Assembly (NCBI GenBank): GCA_003118195.1
Contig: BEXV01000041.1
Span: 375,852 to 439,851, forward strand
Origin: Hemicentrotus pulcherrimus
Taxonomy: Eukaryota; Echinodermata; Echinoidea; Camarodonta; Strongylocentrotidae
Direction of reading: 5' to 3'
Length of the DNA stretch: 64,000 bases
The position numbers and the translations under genes were made by a program. Of this stretch, positions 50,486 to 62,400 are shown piece by piece. A model generated the notes under the pieces. The model did not search any database and was not told where the DNA came from. It was given only the letters and a program-made list of their open reading frames with translations. Every line of letters starts with the position of its first letter. Position 1 is the first letter of the stretch.

Positions 50486-53400
50486 CTATTTAAACTGAGT
50501 GTTTAATTAAAACACAGGGAAGTCCAAACTTTTGAAATAGAGTATGGTACTCCCTGGAAACTGTTCATGACAGCATTATGTTTGTATTGGTCCAGTTTCT
50601 ATTTAAAAGAAAGGCAATGAGTTTGCAAATCATTTCATGAGAAAGATAACAACGGACTGGTTTCTTGGCAAACTGCTTCAGTAACTCTGAAATGGGTGAT
50701 TGCTATATATATATGTATGTTTTCCTTTTAATTTGACAATACATATAAGGCTATGAGGTTTCTGTTTCATCAGAAACACACAATCATTACATCTCTATAA
50801 TGGAGAGCAACAAAACTAAACTAATTTACAAGAATCAATCAGAAAAATCTAAATTTGAACAATCAGCCTGGCAAGAAAATGTGAATTTGTACTGTCCTTT
50901 GAAGGAATCAAAGAGACGGGTCATTCAAAATCACTAACCCTCATAGATCATTTCACATTTTGTTCTAAAAAGTGATGCAATTTTTGATTTTTGCTGTATA
51001 GCTTCTATGTATCATAATGCTCTCATTGTACTCTGAAAATAATTTTCAATACACCCTTCGTTCCTATTCACCTCAGTCTACAGTAATTAAAGCTGTATAA
51101 TCACTGGTAGCTTCTTCCTTTAATACAAGCATAGCTAGCTATTCAATGTTTTCTTAGCAATCCAGGGAGAGGCCAACAACTCAAGGGACTCCAATATGTT
51201 GAAAAGGTAACAGAGGCATGTGTGAATACCCCCAAAATATTCACTCTTTCAATTAAAAATTTAAAAATAAAGCAATAATATGGAGCCTTGGACTAACAAT
51301 GAATTTATACATAAATATCTTATTCAAGTTTTTTATGCATTGAAAAGTCTGATGTGATTTTGATTACCAGGTTCATCATTCCATAATAATTCAATTTTAA
51401 CTTATTATTACCTGATTACCCGAGGAAGTTTTAATAATTGACTGCGTGGACATCTACCAGCAAGAAACTTTTTCGCCCCTATTCTTCCTAATCATATTAC
51501 CAGCCAACTTGAAAGTTTTCACATGCCTTCCACATTAATTCTCCCAGCACCCTCAAAAGATAACATTCTGCAGGGAAAATACATTCAGAATTAGATAGGG
51601 AACTCTATCAATTCTCTTTCAAGACAAGATGACGTCCATGCACATCAAACTTGTTACATCTGCTCTTGGTTTCTGCAGCCTACTTTATCTCATCACCCCA
51701 GAAAATAGACGAGGGAATAGGAGGCTTGAAAATCAAACAATTTACCTAAGAGTTAAGAGTGTTCCAATTACAACTACTCCTCATCTTGGGACTAAGTCTG
51801 GGCTATTTTAAGAAGTGCCTCATTTTAGGTTGATTAATGGTAAAAGAGAGGGAGCTGTGAGCAACAGAGTGAAGAGGGTGAGTTCTCCAAGATGCAGGGA
51901 GAGAACAGTGAGACTGGAAATAGACAGAGGGGATTGACAAAGGTTTGACCTCACTAAAGTCAGGTGGAGGATACTGGTCACTTCTCATGAGAATGAATCA
52001 TCTTAATCCATATAATACCCATATACACTCTCAATATTGAATAATGGCATCCCATTTTTCAATACAGTCAAAGGTGCTCACATAGACAGCTCAAATGTAC
52101 TGAAAAGCTAGGTGACCTTGATAAAGGCCTACCGTAAATCTCCGTGTATAAGACGCACTTTTTTTACCGTCGGGAAAATTCAAAAGTCGGGGTGCGTCGT
52201 ATACACAGGTACAGAATATTTTGAGTCCTCAAAATGCANNNNNNNNNNNNNNNNNNNNNNNNNNNNNNNNNNNNNNNNNNNNNNNNNNNNNNNNNNNNNN
52301 NNNNNNNNNNNNNNNNNNNNNNNNNNNNNNNNNNNNNNNNNNNNNNNNNNNNNNNNNNNNNNNNNNNNNNNNNNNNNNNNNNNNNNNNNNNNNNNNNNNN
52401 NNNNNNNNNNNNNNNNNNNNNNNNNNNNNNNNNNNNNNNNNNNNNNNNNNNNNNNNNNNNNNNNNNNNNNNNNNNNNNNNNNNNNNNNNNNNNNNNNNNN
52501 NNNNNNNNNNNNNNNNNNNNNNNNNNNNNNNNNNNNNNNNNNNNNNNNNNNNNNNNNNNNNNNNNNNNNNNNNNNNNNNNNNNNNNNNNNNNNNNNNNNN
52601 NNNNNNNNNNNNNNNNNNNNNNNNNNNNNNNNNNNNNNNNNNNNNNNNNNNNNNNNNNNNNNNNNNNNNNNNNNNNNNNNNNNNNNNNNNNNNNNNNNNN
52701 NNNNNNNNNNNNNNNNNNNNNNNNNNNNNNNNNNNNNNNNNNNNNNNNNNNNNNNNNNNNNNNNNNNNNNNNNNNNNNNNNNNNNNNNNNNNNNNNNNNN
52801 NNNNNNNNNNNNNNNNNNNNNNNNTCTTTTTTTTTTTTTGAATCTCAAAAGTCGGGGTGCGTCTTATACACGGGTGCGTCTTATACACGGAGATTTACGG
52901 TAAATGTTTGTTTTGTACAGGTTTCAATAAAAATTATTTAAAAAAGTGGTCCTCTGTAGTATGTACTTGATACAGAAATTTTCACTGCACTTCATTCTCA
53001 TATCAAAAATTGAATCCATTCAGTTCTAAATCTTAATATTAAAAAATTACTTCAATTTGATATTAGCTTTTCAACTATCATAAAAGTGCACTTGACCTGT
53101 TATAGATATATTACTTTGAGATAATGATTTAAAAAGATTAGTTCCCAAAGTTCTCCAAAATAAAACCAAAAATGATAGACATCCAATTATGATAACCAAA
53201 AATACTTCACTCATAGTCATACTCTTAAATGAGCACATTTTGGACATAACTATCAGCATCTGTAAGATAAAGTACAAGACCGCACGCACGTCCCCAACGA
53301 AAAGCTAAATGACCTGTCCTGACACCAATTTATTGAACCCGAAACCATAACAGTTGTTCTATCTGACATTAATCATGCAATATCTATCAAGAAGCCCTCG

Positions 53401-56400
53401 ACACAAGTGCAGCACACGTACCACATGACTCTGCACTAGCTTCATACAGGACGATGCATGGTTCTTTAATTTATCATTGGTGTTCTAAGTCAACCTAACA
53501 GCTGCAAGCATTACTGGACGTACAAATCATAGTGACATCATCCTGGCTTTCTGATCAATAATGGATCTTCTCCTTACATTAAGGAGACATATGATGAGTT
53601 TGGTAGATGATAGAACTTGGGCTTAAAGGAACAATCATTGCTTGCCTTTGGTTCTATGACTGACATATTCTCCTTTGATACTAACCAATTTCCCAACTTC
53701 AGTACTTGTGAAACACTTAACCTAACCTGTACACGTACACTAACCCTAAATCTACGGTAATCTAAAACCCAATTGCAACCCTAATTCTGATCCTATACCT
53801 TTAATGAACTCGAGTCCAAAACACATGTGGCGAAGAAAAGGTTGGGGCACCCTAACAGACACTCCTTTAGATTCACTTCTCAAAACCATTGTGGCTTCTT
53901 GGAAATACCTTTGAAACATGTGTTATAGCATTATTCCAGGAACTAAAACAAATTTTGGGTGTTAGATTCTGATTTCTGTATACTCTAATAATTACCTATT
54001 GTTTTACATGACCTTCATTTGAAAAAGAGTTTATCAAAGTAACAGAATATATTCATTAACACTGTAATGATGCATTTACCTTATCCCTTTTGAGCTAAGA
54101 GGGAATAAATTAAAAAAAATACAAATTTATCAAATTTGAACAAAGCATGCAGAAACATTCTGTCACTTGGCCAAAAATGTGCCTTCCGTTGCCTATTTTT
54201 GGATCGAAAATGTGCCACTTTAAGGACTGTTTTCTGCTCCCACCGTGACATCACCCAAAGGAGTTTGTTGGTTAGATATCAGCATGTACATCCAACCCAA
54301 TCTGGCATGTTGTATCATTGCATGAAAGTAAATGTTACACTGGGTGATCAGACATGGAAGACTTTGATTGAAAGTGAGGAGAGATAAAAAAAAAGCAATT
54401 TCAGCGGGAAAGCACTTATTAACAGAGATGACATAGAGGAACTGATATAGCGCCTGCTCATAGTCACAATGGAGTTAAACTCATTGATGCCCTTTCTGGC
54501 TATCAACTAACAAATACAATACCAATATGTATCTTCTTCTATAAAAAGACAGGGTAGTCCACATAATTATACTTCATTTTAAACAAGAACCAGCAGAAAG
54601 GGTGAGATGAGAGCAGAATTGAAAGGACTCACAGAGGATAGAAGAAGGAATGTGAGAAATAATAATTCAATACAAATTGAATATTTTCAACTTTTCTTTC
54701 TTAGAGAATCGTCAAGTGAAGAATCATCTATCACATACAATTTTCATGACGCAAGTTTTCAATCATAATTGTACAATGCCTTTTTATTGCTGTCCACCTT
54801 CACATACACATATAAAGCATGTACTGGTTAATAATTTTTAATTAATAATTTGTGAACTCATTTACAATTTAAAGAAGGGGAAAAAAATGTTTCCCCAATA
54901 AAATATGGAAAAAATATGGGCTTGTACACAGACCACCTGAGGCATTGAAAGGGCTAAACATCCCAGTACCAGTAAATGTACAGAAAAAAGATATTGAACA
55001 TGAGGCCCTTTGGAACAAACCTTCCACTGGTTGGAGCTGGTTTGATCTCCTGCCCCCATATATGCAGGATGTGATCATAATGGATCTAATCATACCTGTC
55101 CTTGTGAGCTAGTTCTGACAGAGAGACAGCAACACAGCTAGGCCAGTCATCACTAGCTCAACTTGTCAAAATATTGTAACCGTAGAGACTTGCCCATGCA
55201 TAAGATGTTCGCGAATTGGCAAGTGGGTAAGATTAGAAAGTTTCAAGCTGTGAAATAAGTGATTCATAACTGACACAACAAAATCTTTGCCAAATCGCGA
55301 AAGTTTTACAAAGAATCATCCAAAGAATCAAAGTTTTCACTCTTGTGAACAAAAATTAGTTATGTATTGGTGTCAGCTAGGTACCTTGCTAATTCTGATC
55401 AGAGGAAATTAGTTTGATCACAACTAGCTCAAGCTAATGTATGATGCAGACAGTGGGCTATTTCACCCTTGCCCTTGAAAGAATGGCTCAAGCTATAATC
55501 CTATGCAAAACAGGGTTTAATTGTTAGCGAAATAACATGCTATTTGGTCATATAGGTAGCTCATTCACACTCAGTCTATGATATGCTCTGAAAGCTTGAG
55601 GATATTCTTCCAAGGAAGCAGAGACTGCTTGACTCGGGCTAATGGAAACAGGACAATCCAAACTTGAGATTAAGCATGGATTGGTTTACTATCTCAAGCT
55701 CCAGTTCAGGCTAATGGGGATGTACCTTGATTCACCATGAACTTTGGACAAAAGAAGGACATCCTGTTGACCTCCCTACCTGTATACCTTACATGGAATC
55801 TGATGCCCGTACCAACGTATCCAAAAAGAATGTTCCAGGAAATGCAATGACGTTAATATAGCATTGATTTACAATGTTCTAGGACACTGCCAACATATAT
55901 AAATATCCAGACTTTACCAAAGGGACACATCCCTATTTTCTAGATGAAAAATAATGCTACTTCCTGCATTAATCTTTGAATTTTAGATTGAAATGTTATA
56001 AAAAAATTGAATGTAGCATGTTCCCATGGACATTTTTATGCATAGTTGTCATCCTATGCTATACAACCCTAAATCCAAATAAAGAAAACAGTGATTTATA
56101 ATCAATCAACCGTCTTCATGTGAAAAGGTTTGTGATATGTTGAGAGCCAGCAGAATATTAAGGCTATGAAAAATGATACCTTTTGGGATTTCAGCTGACA
56201 ATGTCATATTATATTCATTCACCTAATTCTTCATGACTATAATATGAAGAAATAAAAATGAATTGGAAAAGAGAGGGTTTGATAAGGCATACAGGCACCT
56301 TTCATTTCTAGTCTGCTAAGATCCAAAAAGACATGCACTATCCAAGATGACGTTGACTACCGACCTTCTGGCTCTCAGCAGATAATATGATATTAAATGT

Positions 56401-59400
56401 CTAGTCATCTACACTTAACCTTTGACTGCTGTATATGAAAACAGGCAGTTTAGAATAAACGAGAGGAAATAGGCCCTACTTTTACAATGTTACATAACCA
56501 ATTTCTTTTTAGTCATCTTAGGGTGCGTTCATGCTTGTTTTTTGAGGTAGAATGAGCGATCGTAAATGCTCATCGTAATCGCAGTCCCACAGTGAACTGT
56601 TTATGCTCACTTCTCTGGCTCCTCCAGGTAATTCTCCTTGGGTGGTCTGCAGCTGGATTCGCAAACCTGCAGTGTGCATGCTACGTAGACCCACTAGAGG
56701 TCAGTGCGTTACTGCGTTGACCCCATTTAAACGCGTTTACAAATCGTAAACGCACCTTTTTGTGAGTTTACAATTGGCGATTGTGATCGCCGTTTTTCGG
56801 TGATTCTACAAAAGTGAGAAAGGACGCAACCGTGTTTTGAACTAAACACGTATACGATGCCTGATTCTGGCCAGAAAAAGTTGAGCATGAACACGCCCTA
56901 AGAGCAAGAATGGTATCCAGTTATTCACTTTGTGCATAATGATAGGAATTCTCAACATTCTTGCCCTTAGTCGATGATGTGATACATGTATTACATAAAT
57001 ATATACACTACATTATAGATGCCCTTGGTTTTGATAAGATGGGGTGGTGTACCTTTAAATGGTTTGCATAAACTTTTTTTGTTTCCAGGGCAGGTGATTC
57101 ACAATGTATCTTGAGGTTACTGATTTAGCTCACTGAAAAGGGAAGAATATAATAACAGCATAAAGCATGACCTGAGTCACTTTGTTTTTGCGGTGTTGAA
57201 ATTTCCAAAGGATGGATAGAGAGTAACAGCAAAGGCTTCTAATTCTTTAGGGTAAAGAGATATTATCGGTCATGAGGTTACGGAACTATTTTAGGGTTAC
57301 TTTGCCCTCTAATCATAGAGCCTTGGGTTATTGCATCCAGAGACTCTCTGATTCTCTATGTATTGAGGGAAAATGAGTGTCTGATTGAATCAATTGAAGA
57401 GGAAACAGGCCCTAGGATGAAAACTGAAAGACGTTCATTTTCTTCACTTTACAAAGGTCCCTCTACTCTGTTTCAAAGGCACTATATCACTCGTTCTTTC
57501 TGTAATCAACCTGGTCCAAGTTATTTTTTAAATCAATTTGATAGTTGAATGACCCTTGATTCTTTTTTATGCAAATTCTATTCATAATGTACCATGTTAT
57601 AATTAGGCATAAGAGACAATTCTTTATATGATTTGTCTAATACGTTCCGAATTCCTTTGCACTTTCCAACATAGAGATTACACACTGTTTACCACAGTGA
57701 AGACATCACATGGATCCAAACACTTTGTATAACATTCAAAGGTAAAAATATCGATGCAACTTCCCTCCTATATGTATTACTCATTCTCAAAATGTCATCA
57801 TTTAGATTACTTGTGTATCCCTATGGTTATAGTGGACTTTCTCATAATGCTTTTGTCGGGTCCAACCAAAGGAAATGCTTCTCAAGTCAGACATTGACCC
57901 TTGCCATTTATACATGTACGTCACTCCCCATCCCTAAACATGTTCTAGAAATACATGCACTTCTTCTACATACAAAGAAGGCAAGACTGATTGAAACCCA
58001 CTCTATTAAAACCCAAACCTCAATACCAATTAGTTCCTTTATGAAAGGGATTTTAACCAATAGTTTCCCTCCCAGAAACCCCTTTCACACAACCACTGGA
58101 CTTCCTGAAACAATTATTGTCAAATCAGATCTGATCAGGCACCCATCTTGATTTTTATCTTCATCCGTTATCAAGCAATAATGACCGTCAAATCAGATCT
58201 GATCGGGCAGCCATCTTTATTTTTATCTTCTTCCATTATCAAGGAATAATTAATGTCAAATCGGATCTAATTGGGCAGCCATTTTGATTTGATTTTCTTC
58301 CCTTCTAACTCTTTAATATCAAGGAACAATTACTGTCAATTCAGATCTGATCAGGCGGCCATCTTGATTTTGATGGCAGTGATAGCAATCAGAGTGAAAG
58401 GGAAACATTGTGCATGCATAGATGAGATCTCACTAGGAACATCCTTCTGTTCATCATGTGAGTCACACTTTAGATTTGAGCCCACCTTTGTGGATTGCTT
58501 AAACCAGGACACTTTTTGAGTCATTTTGGTTCATTCTGAAGAATATATTTTAAAGGCTCTCTTACACAATGTACTTGTTTTTTGTTTGTTTTTTTTTATT
58601 TTTTATTTTTTTTTTGGAGGGGGGGGGGNAGTGCAGTTTCCTATAATCCTTTCTTTGTTGTTGAAAATACGAAATATCAGGGAGGATTATCACAAGGTGT
58701 GTAAATTGTTATTTCATTTACATTGTTTCTTTGCCCACTAAACTAATGCAGGTAGACTAAGAGCGCTTTGACTTTTCTAAATTGTCAAGTTTTAAAAGTG
58801 TTCTTTTTGTTATTTTGGATAATATTTCAAATGGCATTCATTTCTCTTGGTGATCTTGAAACAGAATAGATTGATTTTGCCTCCTTGCGTGCCCCATCCT
58901 CTACATAACTAGTACCCGCAATCTTAAGTGTCAAGGGTTGAAATGTCAAGAAACCACGTGTCTTTTCTTAAGCATACTAAATTAGGCAGCCTTGAAAAGG
59001 GGCCCATAATTATGAGTCTTCTTCTTCTTTCATTATCTTACAGAAACCACAATTCTCAAAACTTTGAAAGGTCTAGGACTGTTCTTTGTCACTATTTGCC
59101 AGTGTATTTGTCTTAGTATAGTTACTTCTATAAAGATTCTCTTACTCAAAATCTCAGTGCCCTTTAAAATAAACCAAATGGCATTTCATATCTTGGTATT
59201 AATCATTCCAGTTATCTAAATAAGGTTCTGGTTCAAAAGACCAAGCAGAGAAAAAAAGGAAACTACAAAATAAATGATCCATGACCTTGTGTTCATAATC
59301 CTAATGACTCAAGGTAAGACCCCTTCTAGTAATCTCTACAAGCAAGAACAATGATGATGATTAAGACAAATTTATTAAGTGCATAAAAAGTTGATGGAAA

Positions 59401-62400
59401 AAAGTTTATAAGTACTAGTTTAATAAGGTAAATGCAACAAAAACTGAAGTGATATTGATAAGAACGATACAAAGAAGACTAAGACTACAAACACAGGCAT
59501 GAAAATTATGCAACTTGGTTAAAACCCGTTATGAATTACACATAAGAAATTCTCACGGATGTTTCCTGAAACACCTGTAACTACATGTAACAATACAATG
59601 TAATAGGTGATATGAGAATCTCAAGCCAAAAATAGACAAATGGTAGAAATATAACTAAAATGGCACAAACAGAAGCTCCTCCAATCAATATGTAAGACTT
59701 ACCTTTTCTTACAATGGAACTAGATAATGATATCAAACTCAAGCTGAGTTAAGATCAATTGACAGAGCAATCACAACTCTTGCCCTGCAAAACTTTTTAT
59801 GAATGCAGAAATTCAAATCGGCAGTACATTGATGATCTACCTCTATTTTACACTCACCAACACCATACTCCCCATAACGCCAGCATATGTACTGACGAGA
59901 ATTCCTCAATGATATTTGGTACATTGATATCCATTTTTAGTTTCTTGAAGGGATTCTTCAGGGTAACTGCCCACTTTCCAATCGGCATGGTGACTGTTGA
60001 TGCTTAGAGTATCCAACAAAAAAAGACCAATGCGATCACAAATATCCTCTTTGATCCGGCTTGATTTTAGCTCAATATATGTAGGATGGTAGCAGAAAGT
60101 CCAGAAACCATGACAAAAATCCTTAGAATGATAAGACAAGAAGATCCTGGAGGATGATAGGTAACAAACCAATGACCAAATCAGTACAGTTCTGGTCAGC
60201 CAATTTCTCCAAATCTTGAAGGTGATGGTTTAATGCAGTTCTTTGTTCCCTCAACCCCTATGATCTTTGCACAACACCTGATAACTTGCAGATCTTGACA
60301 GAGAAGATTGGAACCTAACATCAAAGGGTGGTTTTCTTCCACAGAAGCTGCTTGTCTAATTTCCTTTCAATGTCCAACAAGTGTTCAGGTTGAAAGTGAA
60401 TCAGTACTCCCAACAAATCCTGATTCCTTTCTTCTATGAATATCAATCCATTTAGAGATTATCCTTCTCATATGTAATTAGGACAGGTAGATGATTGAGC
60501 CAACAGGACTCCACTGGCGATCCGGCACAGAGCTAGTCTTATCCTCCTCAATCACGGCGTTGCATCAACTCATCAAACACAAGCAGCCTGACAGGTTGCA
60601 GGTTTGATACGAATTGAAAGTGCAGCCTTCTTCAAAACATAGACATGGCTCTCATAGAATCTGTCCTCACCAGAACCCAACGTCCTTCACATAAAACATC
60701 AATAAGAGGGCATGGGGAGGATCCACCCGGGACCTTCGTAATGGGACTGGTCGACGACGACTCGTTTCTACAGGAGTTTCCAACAGTTGGATAGCCAGAG
60801 GTGGCATGACATCAATTTTGGCCTTGCTTGAGTTTCCTCAAAACAACTTCATTTCCCTTCTGTAACCTATTTTTGGTCCTTCCCTATGCGCATCTCAAAC
60901 CTTCTCCATGTTCCCCAGCCAATACTGCCTGTCATGGGTTGCTCTCCCTCAGCATTTTCATGAGTCGAGTGAGCATAGCTCTGACAAAGCGCTACTTGGC
61001 ATCCAAGACTATACACTCTGGCACACGCAGACACAATAGTGTGCAAAATTGGGCTAGAGCTCGTCACTGTCATTTAGACAGCGTATTTCGAGGGGAAGGG
61101 AGTAATTTACTACCCGTTTGTGAATCGCCTTCAAAATAAGGATTCTATTTCTATATCCCAGAGAGGGGGCGCAAGAGCATTTCTTGATAAGTCATATCCA
61201 TGAGCCACAGTGACCTTATACACAGTATAATGCAGCCTATAAATTAATATGAACGCATTATTGTTGGTGTATGAGATATATTTGTCCTTTTCTACTCTTT
61301 AAAGAAACCTCACTAAACCTCACTATCAGTGATGACATTTAGATCTAAATCATCCATATACGAGGATTTCTGATCAGTCTGCTTTGCAAGTCTAAAGAGG
61401 AAAAAATTGATTACAATTAAATAACTCAAAACTGTCATTTGAACAGCAAATTCTTACCTCAAGCTCTCAATTGGTAGAAACAGTGCTAAGTTCTCTCTGG
61501 TCAACATGCATTACTAAACATACAAACTGCTTTCCTCAAACTAATTAGTGATTTATATCTAATAAACAAGTGTTGATCTCCTGTTAAATCATCACCTCTT
61601 TTAAGAACAGTGTTCCAGTATGTCTCTTGCAAAGTTATAAATCAGAAATATGAATGACTTCAATGCTGTAACATTTTACTGATCTTTGGAAATAAACGAG
61701 ACTACCTATCTTAATATATGGAGGTGTTTCCTAGAAAGATCATATTATAACCTGCACACTGAAGAAGAAAAAAATCATCACAACTAAATTTTGTGGTTTT
61801 ATTTCATTTTTCCTTTCAAATGAGATCCATTATCTCATTATACCTGATACACAGGACATAGCTAATCCTCAATTATTGGTCAAATGAATAGCCCGACCCT
61901 CCATTACTGGCAAACTTATTCCCCACTTCCATGTGACGAATCCATATTAAGTTAATAAACCCAATTTATTTTCCTTTTTTTACCCAAGCTGAGGGGATTT
62001 CCATAGGGATGTAACAACAGCAGTAAAGCACAGAGCAATCTTACCTATATCCTGCTTTCTTTTTGAAAATATATTATGTTTCAATATCATCACTCTTATA
62101 TTATGTTTCAATATCATCACTCTTTTTGAGATGACGTAGATTAATGTTTGGCTTTTTCCTCAAGAAGGTTGGAAGTCAAGGGTTGAGAGCAAGAAGGATG
62201 TTCATTTTATAGTTTAACATGGTGTTAAAGCTCTTTTTGCTATCAACACACATGTTGAAGGTGTAATGCCAACACAGTCTGACTTTGAAAAGAGATGCAG
62301 ATATGGACATTTCAACAATCAAAATCGGGAAAAGGTAATAATTTCAAATGTCCATAAAAAAAGTTTGTACCATCAGAAACGAAATAAATTGTAAAAGACA

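Larger units (their letters stand above)
49326..52129. other. PTP intron 1, proximal part
   Basis: No coding signal. Two CT microsatellites (49911-49958 and 50431-50487) and AT-rich filler. Confidence 0.5.

Noticed and set aside
52112..52941. Open frames of 200 or more codons across 52.1-52.9 kb
   Set aside because: They run through 586 unknown bases and carry no evidence of coding.
53071..53289. Hydrophobic minus-strand frame that could be the missing transmembrane exon
   Set aside because: The hydrophobic run comes from AT-rich sequence. No acceptor/donor pair gives the phase required by the juxtamembrane exon, and no flanking RPTP-like residues are seen.
58119..58375. CRISPR-like array
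   Set aside because: The units are contiguous 68-bp tandem copies with no unique spacers, in an animal genome.
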